IMG/VR virus record: IMGVR_UViG_3300019880_000006
Coordinates: 1 to 29,836 of that record
Reading direction: 5' to 3' (one strand)
DNA length: 29,836 nt
From: a virus
The notes beneath the pieces were generated by a model. It did no database searches, was not told the origin of the DNA, and was given only the letters and a program-made list of their open reading frames with translations. Position numbers and translations under genes: made by a program. Below, one piece after another: positions 13,427-21,818 of this stretch; position 1 is the first letter of the stretch; each line of letters begins with the position of its first letter.

Positions 13427-14952
13427 GCACAGCGCTGATGGAAATCGCCGCAGTCGTTCCTGTCAATGTGCCGGCCAACGTGCTCCTCGCCCAGCAAGTC
13501 GCGAAATACTACGACGATCCGCTGGGCTTCGTTCTTTTCGCGTATCCGTGGGGCCAAGCCGGCGGCCCACTCGAAAATGAAACAGGGCCCGACGATAACC
13601 AGCGGGAATTCCTGATCTCGCTCGGGAAGGAAGTGAAGAAGCGGAAATTCGATGGGCAGACGCCGGTGATGCCCATCCTGATGAACGAATCCAGTGGCCA
13701 CGGTACAGGCAAAAGCGCGATGGGAGCGTGGGCGACCGATTGGATTCTCTCGACGCGGCCGCACAGCATCGGCACGGTCACCGCTGGCACCTATACGCAG
13801 CTGGAGGGCCGCACTTGGGCCGCGATTCAATATTGGACGAAGCTCTGTATTACTGGCCACTGGTTTGACATCCAAGCCAGCGGAATTTTTCACAAGCAAT
13901 ATCCCGACGACTGGAAAGTTTTGCCCCAGACCTGTAAAGAACAGAACGCGCAAAGCTTCGCCGGGCAACACGCCAAGCGTTCGACAAGTTGGTATCTGAT
14001 GGATGAAGCGTCCGAAGTCCCGGACAAGATTTTCGAGACCGCCTATGGCGGATTGACCGACGGCGAACCGATGATGTTCGCCTGGGGCCAGATGGTGCGC
14101 AATACGGGCGAGTTCTATCGCATCTGCTACGGCGACCTGGCCGTGCGCTGGAACCACCGCCGCGTCGATTCCCGGACTTCCCGCTTCACCAACAAAGAAC
14201 TCATCAAACAGTGGGAGAAAGATTACGGGCCGGACTCGGACCACTATAAAGTGCGCGTGCTCGGCTACCCGCCATCCGCTTCCGAGCTGCAATACATCGA
14301 CAAGGGCCGGGTCGCAGCCGCCCTCGAGCGCCGAGTTGTTCCACTTCCGGACGAACCGCTGATTGCCGGCTTCGATGTGTCCGGCGGTGGCCGGGCGTGG
14401 AATGTAATTCGCTTCCGCCGCGGCCTCGACGGCAACCCGCCCGACATGAAGCCCATCCGCATTCCTGGGGAACACGATCCCGACCGATCCCAGCGTGTTG
14501 GCATCGTCGCCGAACTTTTGAAAGACAGACGCCCCGGCCGGCAGATCGCGGCCATGTTCGTGGACTCAGCCTTCGGCGCAGTGATCGTCTCTCGTGTGCG
14601 CGCGCTCGGCTTCGACAACATCCACGAAGTCAACTTCGGCGGAGCCTCGCCGGATCAGCACTGCCTCAATCTTCGCGCCTACATGTGGATGAAGGGAAAA
14701 GAGTGGCTGCTGCTCGGCGGTTTGAAAGGCTTGCCCGAACGCGACGAACTGGGCGAACAGATGTGCCTGCCCGGCTATCACATCAACACTTCCGGGAAAC
14801 TGGTGATCGAATCGAAAGCGGATATTCAAGCGCGCGGCGAGAAATCGCCTGACGACGCCGACGCTTTCAACCTCACATGGGGCGCGCCGGTAGCCATCCC
14901 GCGCAAGAAGCCGGCCAATCAGAAGCCCGTCCGGCTGAGCGCGTGGAGCTGA
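13423..14952 (+). CDS. terL: Terminase large subunit, packaging ATPase-nuclease
   Basis: 509 aa. Walker A-like SSGHGTGKS (90-98) and Walker B YLMDEA (191-196) define the ATPase that drives DNA into the procapsid. The C-terminal RNase H-like nuclease is visible through Asp318 (GFDVSGGG), Asp381 (MFVDSAFG) and the distal acidic group PDDAD (476-480). All key residues look intact and the length is normal. Works with the small subunit and docks on the portal. Confidence 0.95.
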   Translation: MSTALMEIAAVVPVNVPANVLLAQQVAKYYDDPLGFVLFAYPWGQAGGPLENETGPDDNQREFLISLGKEVKKRKFDGQTPVMPILMNESSGHGTGKSAMGAWATDWILSTRPHSIGTVTAGTYTQLEGRTWAAIQYWTKLCITGHWFDIQASGIFHKQYPDDWKVLPQTCKEQNAQSFAGQHAKRSTSWYLMDEASEVPDKIFETAYGGLTDGEPMMFAWGQMVRNTGEFYRICYGDLAVRWNHRRVDSRTSRFTNKELIKQWEKDYGPDSDHYKVRVLGYPPSASELQYIDKGRVAAALERRVVPLPDEPLIAGFDVSGGGRAWNVIRFRRGLDGNPPDMKPIRIPGEHDPDRSQRVGIVAELLKDRRPGRQIAAMFVDSAFGAVIVSRVRALGFDNIHEVNFGGASPDQHCLNLRAYMWMKGKEWLLLGGLKGLPERDELGEQMCLPGYHINTSGKLVIESKADIQARGEKSPDDADAFNLTWGAPVAIPRKKPANQKPVRLSAWS

Positions 14953-14956
14953 AGGT

Positions 14957-15457
14957 GTGGCCGATCCATCTCTCGAACGCCAAGTTTTCCCGCCCGGCTA
15001 CATCGGCGACGCCCTCTTCGAAGCGGGCAAGCTCCCCGGGGAAATCGGAAACCTCTGGGGGAAAGCCAGCTCGACTCTCGCAGCCGCCAAGGACAAAGTT
15101 ATGATGCCCATGAACTCTTTCGCCAACCGCTTGTTGCCCCAGCCGCCGCAGCAGGCGCAGAACTTCCAGCCGCCCGCGCCACAAATGCCTCCCCAGATGC
15201 CGCCCGGTCAGCCAGTACCCCCGCAATCGCACCTGATGCCCGTAGGAAGCGTCCAGATGCCCCAGGGCCCTGGCATGGCCCCACCGCCTCCGGGGATGCC
15301 TCAGGGGCCCATGCAGCAGCCGCAATCGGTGGTCTGGGGAGGGCGCGGAATGCAGTCGAACCTGATGCCGGTGAACCAGCAGATGCCCATGGGACCGCAG
15401 GCGATGCCGCCGCAGCCCGTGAACAACATCTTCGCCCAGCGGATGGCGAGGTACTGA
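14957..15457 (+). CDS. Pro/Gln/Met-rich protein, 166 aa
   Basis: GTG at 14957, with GGAG about 8 nt upstream. The first 60 residues look folded (VFPPGYIGDALFEAGKLPG, then helix ASSTLAAAKDKV). Residues about 60-155 are low-complexity with runs of P, Q, M and G, almost certainly disordered. Overlaps the next start by TGATG. A linker or virion-associated unstructured protein is plausible; no family is recognised. It stands between terL and the beta-helix gene. Confidence 0.6.
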   Translation: MADPSLERQVFPPGYIGDALFEAGKLPGEIGNLWGKASSTLAAAKDKVMMPMNSFANRLLPQPPQQAQNFQPPAPQMPPQMPPGQPVPPQSHLMPVGSVQMPQGPGMAPPPPGMPQGPMQQPQSVVWGGRGMQSNLMPVNQQMPMGPQAMPPQPVNNIFAQRMARY

Positions 15458-15687
15458 TGGCTGGAAACTTCAGAATTTCAACGATCCGATCAGCGGTCAC
15501 GGATAACGCCCTCGCGGATTTGGACCAGGTGGAGCGCGATTGGCGGGAACTGTCATTCGAAACTTTCTGTGAGATGTACGTCCGCCCGGCATTGAATCAG
15601 CTTTTCTCAGAAGCACACGCGCTTAATGAATCAGTTCCGTCCGGATCACCGGCGGAGCCTCAGAGCGCGGGCACGACGAAAGAGTAA
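15457..15687 (+). CDS. Hypothetical protein, 76 aa
   Basis: ATG in a TGATG overlap. The N-terminal two thirds are helical and acidic (ALADLDQVERDWRELSFETF, then MYVRPALNQLFSEAH), the C-terminal end is polar and disordered. Small acidic proteins at this position may be assembly factors, but nothing identifies it. Confidence 0.5.
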   Translation: MAGNFRISTIRSAVTDNALADLDQVERDWRELSFETFCEMYVRPALNQLFSEAHALNESVPSGSPAEPQSAGTTKE

Positions 15688-15693
15688 CTCATC

Positions 15694-16695
15694 ATGTCCT
15701 CGAATCCTCTAGGCATCCAATCCTTCGGCGCTTTCACCCCGGGCGCCGCCCAGCAAATCGCCTCCGCCATCGCCGCGGCAGGCATCGGCATGACCGGCAC
15801 GATCTATTACCTCGATCCGGTCAACGGCATCGACGGAAATACAGGCCTCACCATCGCCGCCGCGGTCAAGACTCTCGGCGTGGGTTACGCCAAACTCGCC
15901 TCCGGTAAGAACGACGTTCTGGTCCTGATCGGCAATGGCGCGGCCTCCGGATCCGCGAGAATCTCGGCTGGATTCACCTGGGCCAAGGATGCGGCGCATC
16001 TGGTGGGCGTCTGCGCACCCTCCGCAGTTTCCCAGCGTGCACGCATTGCTCCCTTCACCGGCGCGGCGCAGGCGGCGTTCGCCAACTTCTTCACCGTCTC
16101 CGGCAATGGCTGCCTGTTCTCGAACGTCTCCTGGTTCCACGGCTTCACCGCCGGCATCGCCGCGGCCATCTGTATGACCGTGACTGGGCAGCGCAACGTC
16201 TTCTCGAATTGCGACATTGAAGGCATGGGCGATGCGGTTTCGGCAGGCGACGCGGGTTCACGCAACCTGAAAGTCGTGGGCGGAGAAAACACGTTCTACC
16301 ACTGCAACATCGGCCTGGACACGATCACACGCACCAATGCCAACTCTTCGGTCGAATTCGCTTCAGGCACGGCGCGCAACACCTTCGAGAACTGCACTTT
16401 CCCATTCATGTCTGGAGACGGCAACACTCTGGGTATTCTTGGGACCGGGGCGGCCTGCATGGATCGCTGGCAGATTTTTCGCAACTGCATCTTCGTGAAC
16501 GCGATTAAATCGACGGCCACGGTGATGACGGTGCTAGCCAGCCTCACCAATGTATCGCCCGGCGGACTTCTGGCTTACCACAACTGCTTACTTGTGGGCG
16601 TGACTGCATTCGGCGACACGCTTGGATTGGCAAATTCCTACAGCTACGGCGCAGTGAATTCCACCGCCAACAGCAAGGCTGCGAACCCGGCGTAA
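15694..16695 (+). CDS. Beta-helix-like protein, probable virion protein
   Basis: 333 aa. Repeating short strands with Asn/Cys/Ser turns (NVFSNCDIEG, ENTFYHCNIG, RNTFENCTF, RNCIF) are typical of a right-handed parallel beta-helix of the pectate-lyase-like fold. The N-terminal 50 residues (LGIQSFGAFTPGAAQQIASA; YYLDPVNGIDGNTGLT) resemble those of phage beta-helix structural proteins. No catalytic residues can be assigned. Position between terminase and portal is unusual: fibres usually lie at the end of the module. A capsid-decorating or spike-like protein is inferred. Confidence 0.65.
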   Translation: MSSNPLGIQSFGAFTPGAAQQIASAIAAAGIGMTGTIYYLDPVNGIDGNTGLTIAAAVKTLGVGYAKLASGKNDVLVLIGNGAASGSARISAGFTWAKDAAHLVGVCAPSAVSQRARIAPFTGAAQAAFANFFTVSGNGCLFSNVSWFHGFTAGIAAAICMTVTGQRNVFSNCDIEGMGDAVSAGDAGSRNLKVVGGENTFYHCNIGLDTITRTNANSSVEFASGTARNTFENCTFPFMSGDGNTLGILGTGAACMDRWQIFRNCIFVNAIKSTATVMTVLASLTNVSPGGLLAYHNCLLVGVTAFGDTLGLANSYSYGAVNSTANSKAANPA

Positions 16696-16717
16696 GACGT
16701 TCCCCCCGTGATACCTC

Positions 16718-16747
16718 CTGGGCATGAGGAGAAACTGCCCAGCTTTT
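16718..16747 (+). terminator. Rho-independent terminator after beta-helix gene
   Basis: CTGGGC (16718-16723) pairs with GCCCAG (16737-16742) across a 13-nt loop, followed by CTTTT. It falls 23 nt past the beta-helix stop codon. The stem is short, so it may be partial, tuning expression of downstream late genes. Confidence 0.5.
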
Positions 16748-16762
16748 CCGAAAGATCAACCC

Positions 16763-17029
16763 ATGAAAAACGAAGGCGCAATGCCAATGGCCCCAGCCAA
16801 GAAGCCGAAAACCATCTCCCATATCAAAGTGGAGCAGGCGGAGAACGCCGGGCACATGGTGGAGCACAACTTCGAGCACTACGACCACCCCTCCGAAACC
16901 CACGTCTTCCCCGCCATGAAAGCCTCGGTGGGATTGCCGCGCGGGCACGTGCTCGAGCACATCGCGAAAGTCATGAAGATTCCCTACCACACCACTTCAG
17001 CCCAGCCTCGAGGCATGTCTGAAACCTAG
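16763..17029 (+). CDS. Hypothetical protein, 88 aa
   Basis: Start MKNEGAMPMAPAKKPK; an upstream in-frame ATG (16724) lies inside the terminator stem-loop and is less likely. The sequence is His/Glu-rich in the middle (HMVEHNFEHYDHPSETHVF), followed by LPRGHVLEHIAKVMKIP. The many His could bind a metal. No family is recognised. It begins a run of small, tightly packed late genes. Confidence 0.55.
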   Translation: MKNEGAMPMAPAKKPKTISHIKVEQAENAGHMVEHNFEHYDHPSETHVFPAMKASVGLPRGHVLEHIAKVMKIPYHTTSAQPRGMSET

Positions 17030-17030
17030 A

Positions 17031-17174
17031 TTGCGCCGGGAAACCCGCGCCCAGATGGCGGCGCAGCGCGTTATCAATTACGACGCTGCCCCAAAGTCTG
17101 AGGACGCTGCGGAAATGTGGGACGAATACGCCGAAGGCTACTGCCTGCCCGGCGAGGGATTGGAGTACCGCTAA
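17031..17174 (+). CDS. Small acidic protein, 47 aa
   Basis: TTG start directly after the previous stop, or ATG at 17055 giving 39 aa. The segment VINYDAAPKSEDAAEMWDEY is acidic and protein-like, and the stop overlaps the next start (TAATG). The compact packing is the main support. No family is recognised. Confidence 0.4.
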   Translation: MRRETRAQMAAQRVINYDAAPKSEDAAEMWDEYAEGYCLPGEGLEYR

Positions 17175-17356
17175 TGCCCTACACCCGGAAAGAAGTGCGC
17201 TACCTGTTCTCCTCGGGCTCCCCGCTGACGCCAGCGCAGAAAAAGCTGATGCAGGCGGAGTTGCACCTCAACCCGAAACTCGGTCACCAGAAGAAAGGCT
17301 CGAAGGCGATGAAACGCCCGAACTCGAACGCCCTACGCACCCGCGCAGGATTATGA
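17174..17356 (+). CDS. Small basic phage protein, 60 aa
   Basis: ATG in a TAATG overlap. MPYTRKEVRYLFSSGSPLTP and AQKKLMQAELHLNP followed by a Gly/Lys-rich tail match a recurrent type of tiny phage late-region protein of unknown function. Coupled to the next gene by ATGA. Confidence 0.65.
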   Translation: MPYTRKEVRYLFSSGSPLTPAQKKLMQAELHLNPKLGHQKKGSKAMKRPNSNALRTRAGL

Positions 17357-17919
17357 ACCACGACTTCAAAAAGGAACCCATCTCCCGCAAGCTCCGGGAG
17401 CTCGGCTTCTCCAGCCTGAAAGACAAAGCCCTGATCGAGCAGATGGGTGTCTGCGTCCGCGACCACGCCCACTTCCGCAGCCTCATGCTGTGCGTCACCC
17501 CGGACAAGCGGACCATCGCCTATGAGGCATTGCGTTCCAGATTGACCTTCGTTCCAAGATCGTTAGATGAGTACCTGGCCGAAGGGGCCATGCTGGCCGA
17601 ACAAGCGAAACTCCCCGTCTGGGATGAGAAGAATCAGACCGTCACCGACTACGCCGACTACCACGGCGGCAAGACGCAGCTCGAAGTTTTAGCCATGCGG
17701 GCCATCAAACGCGCGGCGCAGGAAGAGAAGTGCGACAAGAATCTTATGCTGACCTGCGCGAAATGCACCGTGCAAGCCATGTTCCCGGCGCTCGACAAGC
17801 TGGCGGCCTATTCCTATGCGCGGAAGTCGGGCTGGTGGTTCGAGAAGAATGAAGACGGCAAGGAAATCGCCGTCTGCCCGGAATGCCCCGCCGCCAGAGT
17901 TGAAATGGTGCTGGCCTAG
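17353..17919 (+). CDS. Hypothetical protein with zinc-like Cys pairs, 188 aa
   Basis: ATGA overlap. Helical and mixed through the first 150 residues. Near the C-terminus CAKC (about 136-139) and CPEC (about 176-179) could form a zinc ribbon with W-W-F in between. No family is recognised. Its last 4 bases overlap the end of a reverse-strand HNH gene, and portal follows after that insertion. Confidence 0.55.
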   Translation: MNHDFKKEPISRKLRELGFSSLKDKALIEQMGVCVRDHAHFRSLMLCVTPDKRTIAYEALRSRLTFVPRSLDEYLAEGAMLAEQAKLPVWDEKNQTVTDYADYHGGKTQLEVLAMRAIKRAAQEEKCDKNLMLTCAKCTVQAMFPALDKLAAYSYARKSGWWFEKNEDGKEIAVCPECPAARVEMVLA

Positions 17920-18371
17920 ATGAGTTTGTTTCTGATTTTCGCCGCTGCCACAGCTCGGCATTTTCGACAGAACCGGGATCCGCGCCAACGATAAGTATTT
18001 CGCAGATTAAATTCATGTCCATGGATGCAATGTGTTTTCGCAACGTTACGTGCTGGCACGGTCTGCCCACGCAGGACGTTTTCGCGCCGAGTGACCGCTT
18101 CTAAGTGATCCGGATTCACACAATCACGCATACGGCAGAGATGATCCAAATCAAGATCAGCAGGAACGGGACCCTTAAACATTGCATACGCAAGCTGGTG
18201 CGCTCTCACCGGTATACGCCTACTCCCGTAATGATCGCTTCCTAGCATGATGTACCCATACCCGCCCGACATGATGCGGCCTGTCCAAAGCCAGCAGCCC
18301 GACATAGGTTCAGGGGAACACAACGCCCAAAACCTGTCGAGGATTGGCTTTGCTGTTCTGTTTCCCTGCAT
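17916..18371 (-). CDS. HNH endonuclease (homing type), reverse strand
   Basis: 151 aa. Central HNH_3-like motif DLDHLCRMRDCVNPDHLEAV with catalytic-type His/Asn, preceded by a GCWLWTG...GYGY and RAHQLAYAMF region usual in this family. A C-terminal Cys pattern (HCIHGHEF, FCRKCR) suggests a zinc finger that aids DNA binding. Placed between forward late genes and oriented against them, as free-standing homing endonucleases often are. It nicks or cuts DNA and is expected to promote its own spread. No ribosome site is obvious. Confidence 0.9.
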   Translation of the reverse strand: MQGNRTAKPILDRFWALCSPEPMSGCWLWTGRIMSGGYGYIMLGSDHYGSRRIPVRAHQLAYAMFKGPVPADLDLDHLCRMRDCVNPDHLEAVTRRENVLRGQTVPARNVAKTHCIHGHEFNLRNTYRWRGSRFCRKCRAVAAAKIRNKLI

Positions 18372-18407
18372 GGCGAACCACTATACGCCTTCTGAGGTCT
18401 TGAGCTA

Positions 18408-20597
18408 GTGCCGAAAACCCCTGATCTAAAAGAGGTGAGGGAAGCCTACGCGGATTACAGCTCTGAACTTTCAGAGACGCAGGAGGAAGGCCGCACCGAC
18501 ATGCGCTACGCCTCGGGCGACCCATGGGATCCCGAAGACCGCGCCGCCCGCGAAGACGCCGGACGCCCCTGCCTCTCGCCCGACGAAATCACGCAGTACT
18601 TGAATCAGGCCATCAACAACATCCGCCAGAATCCCCGCTCGGTCCAGGTCAACCCCGTGGGCAACGGAGCGAACGACAAACTCGCCGGCCACCGCCAGAG
18701 CTTGATTCAAGGCATCGAGTACCGCTCGAACGCCCAGACCTCCGACATTTGCGCCTTTGAGAACGCGCTGCAGCGCAGTTACGGATTCTCTCGCATCACG
18801 ACACGATTTCTCCCCGGGTCGATGAACCAGGAGCTCGTGGTCAAGCCCGTGCAGAACCCGGACATGGTGATCTACAACCCCTACTTCCGTCAGCCCGACG
18901 GCTCCGACATGGAAGATCTGTTCTTCGTGGATTACCTCTCGAAGAAGCAGTTCAAGCGCAAATACCCGAAGATCAAAGCCCAGAGCTTTTCCACCGACGC
19001 CATGATCGAAGCGCCGGGCTGGATCCGCGAGAACTACATTGTCACCGCCGAATACTGGAAGGTGCACCAGGTGCCGAAGAAATTGCTGGTGGTGGACACG
19101 CCCACCGGCCCGCAGGAAATGTACGAAGACGAGCTGAAAGAACTCAGCAGCGGACGCGATTCCACGGGCCGTTTCGCCAGCGCGCGCAGCCAGTTCAAAG
19201 TTCTCGACGAGCGCATGGAAGACGTGCCCACCGTGGTCCAGTACGTCACCAACGGCGTTGAATATCTGGAACAACACGATTGGCCCGGGTCACGAATTCC
19301 CTTCCCGGCCTGCTTCGGCAAGCAGATGTTCGTCAACCGCGGATCGGGCTCAAAGCGCATCTTGCTTTCGATGGTGCGCCTGGCGCGCGACTCGCAGATG
19401 ATGATGGCCTACTACGCTTCGCAGGAAGCCGAAGAAGCGGGCATGACGCCGAAAGCGCCCTTCATCGGAGCCAAGGGGCAGTTCGATTCCAACTCCGAAG
19501 TCTGGGAAACGATCACCAAACAGCCCCGCGCCTACATCGAATACGATCCCGTGCCCGACGGCGCCACCGGCATGATCGCCGCGCCCAGCCGCCCGCAATT
19601 TCAGCCCAACTTCGAAGCCTACGAGATCGCCAAGGATTCCGCGCGCCGCTCCGTGCAGTCGTCCATGGGCATTGCCGCTTTACCCACCGCCGCCCAGCGC
19701 CAGAATGAGAAATCCGGCGTCGCCCTTGAGAAGATTCAAACCATGGAAGCCATCGGGGCCTTCCATTTCACCGACAACTTCGACAAGTACCTGCAGAACC
19801 GCGGCTTCCAGCTCAATGAACTGATTCCGCACTACTACGACACGCAGAGAGACGCCCCCATCCGTGAACCGGACGGCACGCATGCAACTCTACACCTGGT
19901 CGGCAACACCAGCCATCCCCTCTCGGACCAGGGCGCCTACGACGTGCAGGGCCTGCCCGACGATCACCTGCACACCGGCATGGGCGACTACGACGTGACC
20001 ATTTCCACCGGCCCCAGCTACCAGTCCCAAAGAGAGGAACAATCCGAATTCGTGGACAGCCTGCTCGAGAAGGCCCAGAGTCTGCCCATCCCGCCGCAGA
20101 TCATGACCCTCATCCTGGCCAAGGCCATCCGCATGAAAACGAATCTAGGTCCGGTCGGGAACGACATCGCCGATTTGTTAGACCCGCCGCAGGATCAGCA
20201 AATGCCCCCGGCCGCGCAAGCCATGATCGCCCAGCTACAGGGCCAGATTCAGCAGCTCTCGACCGAGAACCAGGCGCTGCACATGGACCGGGCGGGACGG
20301 GTTCTGGAACAGCAGACCAAAGTCCACATCGCCGCCACGCAGGAGCAGTCGAAGACCGCGCAGGCCAACCAGAACAACATCACCAAGATCGTGGTCGCCA
20401 TGCTGGCCGCGAAATCGAAGGAAGACGCAGGAGCCGCGCAAGCCAACGCCGAGAAAGAATTGCAATCGCTGGGCTTTGGGCATGTCGCCGCGCACGATTT
20501 TGCTATGGCTGTGATGGGGCATCAGCAATCGAAGGATCTGGCGAGTCACACGCAGGCGATTCAGCCGCCGCCGGAGCCCGTGCAGACCACGCAGTGA
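18408..20597 (+). CDS. Portal protein, P22 type
   Basis: 729 aa, almost the length of P22 gp1. It starts at GTG 18408 with a GAGG-like site about 11 nt upstream. The N-terminal region (MRYASGDPWDPEDR, then NQAINNIRQNPRSVQVNPVG) and long central part are typical of P22-like portals. The C-terminal 120 residues are Gln/Ala-rich and helical (LQGQIQQLSTENQALHM), fitting the barrel or helical tail inside the head. Forms the dodecameric ring through which DNA enters and leaves. Confidence 0.9.
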   Translation: MPKTPDLKEVREAYADYSSELSETQEEGRTDMRYASGDPWDPEDRAAREDAGRPCLSPDEITQYLNQAINNIRQNPRSVQVNPVGNGANDKLAGHRQSLIQGIEYRSNAQTSDICAFENALQRSYGFSRITTRFLPGSMNQELVVKPVQNPDMVIYNPYFRQPDGSDMEDLFFVDYLSKKQFKRKYPKIKAQSFSTDAMIEAPGWIRENYIVTAEYWKVHQVPKKLLVVDTPTGPQEMYEDELKELSSGRDSTGRFASARSQFKVLDERMEDVPTVVQYVTNGVEYLEQHDWPGSRIPFPACFGKQMFVNRGSGSKRILLSMVRLARDSQMMMAYYASQEAEEAGMTPKAPFIGAKGQFDSNSEVWETITKQPRAYIEYDPVPDGATGMIAAPSRPQFQPNFEAYEIAKDSARRSVQSSMGIAALPTAAQRQNEKSGVALEKIQTMEAIGAFHFTDNFDKYLQNRGFQLNELIPHYYDTQRDAPIREPDGTHATLHLVGNTSHPLSDQGAYDVQGLPDDHLHTGMGDYDVTISTGPSYQSQREEQSEFVDSLLEKAQSLPIPPQIMTLILAKAIRMKTNLGPVGNDIADLLDPPQDQQMPPAAQAMIAQLQGQIQQLSTENQALHMDRAGRVLEQQTKVHIAATQEQSKTAQANQNNITKIVVAMLAAKSKEDAGAAQANAEKELQSLGFGHVAAHDFAMAVMGHQQSKDLASHTQAIQPPPEPVQTTQ

Positions 20598-20683
20598 ATT
20601 GGAATGCGGTCGTCGGCATATGTCTGATCCTGGCGCTCATGGCCTGTTCGTTTGCCGCAGGCTACCACTGGAAGAAGCCCTAA
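20594..20683 (+). CDS. 29-aa membrane peptide between portal and scaffold
   Basis: GTG in a GTGA overlap with the portal stop. The translation is a short polar N-terminus, then VVGICLILALMACSFAAG and a basic end (YHWKKP): one membrane helix. LMAC resembles a weak lipobox. Too short for a family call; overlap and composition support it, but a chance ORF cannot be excluded. A lysis-related or accessory peptide is possible. Confidence 0.4.
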   Translation: MNWNAVVGICLILALMACSFAAGYHWKKP

Positions 20684-20723
20684 CCCGACTTTAGAACAGA
20701 ACAAATCCACCAAAGGAAAAACC

Positions 20724-21815
20724 ATGACACCCCCAGCCGATACGACGGAAGCCCCGGCAGTTTCCACAGAATCCCCAGCAGCAGCGCAGCCAGATTTTTC
20801 CGAAAGCAATTTTCAGGCTTACAAAGAAGCCGAGAATCGCGAAGCCCTTGACCGGGTTGCGGGAAAACTGCCTACGCGCGAAAAGCCTTCCAGCTCGAAA
20901 GAAGCAGCGGCACAACCGGCGGACTTGCCACCCGCCTCTTCCACCGGAACCACCGAAATCCCGGCAGTAGATGCGGACTTGCCACCCGCGAAGGGCACTC
21001 GCGCCGCCTTGCCTCCGGCAGAACCGCAGAAATGGGCCAGTAAAGAGGAAACGAGAAAAGAGTTTGAGAAGCTGACCGCGAGCAATCGCGAGCTGAAGAT
21101 CAAAGTCGACGAATACGAACGGCGTCAAGCGCAACCCCCAACCCCTCCAGCCGCAGTCGCTAACAACGACACTGCAAAATCCCCGGCCTTGCAACCGGCA
21201 GCGGCGAAAGTTACCCGGCCTGAACCCTCCAAGGACGATATCGACCCTGCCACCAAGCAGCCGAAATATTCAACCTTTGGCGAACTCATGGCCGCGCAAC
21301 GGGAGTGGGACCGGGAACAGGTCTTAGCCCAGATCAAGGAAGACCAGGCCAAGACCCAGCGCGAAACACAGCAGCAGGAACAAAGCCGGATCATCAACGA
21401 AGGATGGGCCAAGAAGGTCGAAGCCGGAGCCAAGAAGTATTCCGACTATGCCACCGTCGCCCTCAATCCCGATTTGCCGATCAAGGCCGGTTCCGTCGCG
21501 GACGTGTTTGTGCTTGATTCGGAACATGGGGCCGACGTTCTTTACTACCTTGGCCAGCATCCCGACAAGCTCGACGCCATCAACAAGTTGAATCCTCTGC
21601 GCCAAGCGCGGGAGCTGTTCGCCATCGAACAGACTTTCGTAAAGCCCGCCCCTTCTGTACGACGCACATCCGCCGCGCCCGCTCCGCCCCATGAAGTTTC
21701 GGGGCAAGGCGCCGTCCCGCCCGACGAAGTCGAGCAGGCGCTGGCAGACGACGATTTCACCAGCTACAAGGCTGCTGAGAATCGCAAGGCTCTGGCGAGG
21801 GCCAAAGGAAAGTAA
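20724..21815 (+). CDS. Scaffolding protein
   Basis: 363 aa from ATG with AAAGGAA upstream. Pro/Ala/Glu/Lys-rich, mostly disordered with a helical part (about residues 110-240), between portal and coat genes as scaffold proteins are. A motif occurs at both ends: NFQAYKEAENREAL-x-R-x-x-GK (29-48) and DFTSYKAAENRKALARAKGK (344-363). In P22 the coat-binding end of scaffold is a basic C-terminal helix-turn-helix, so this repeated helix may contact the coat. Assembly factor, expected to leave the procapsid. Confidence 0.75.
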   Translation: MTPPADTTEAPAVSTESPAAAQPDFSESNFQAYKEAENREALDRVAGKLPTREKPSSSKEAAAQPADLPPASSTGTTEIPAVDADLPPAKGTRAALPPAEPQKWASKEETRKEFEKLTASNRELKIKVDEYERRQAQPPTPPAAVANNDTAKSPALQPAAAKVTRPEPSKDDIDPATKQPKYSTFGELMAAQREWDREQVLAQIKEDQAKTQRETQQQEQSRIINEGWAKKVEAGAKKYSDYATVALNPDLPIKAGSVADVFVLDSEHGADVLYYLGQHPDKLDAINKLNPLRQARELFAIEQTFVKPAPSVRRTSAAPAPPHEVSGQGAVPPDEVEQALADDDFTSYKAAENRKALARAKGK

Positions 21816-21818
21816 CTC

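Noticed and set aside
12976-14475. 499-aa reverse ORF
   Set aside because: Antisense to both terminase subunits, which are certain; long antisense frames are expected in GC-rich DNA.
18471-19277. 268-aa reverse ORF
   Set aside because: Antisense to the portal gene; composition typical of a shadow frame.
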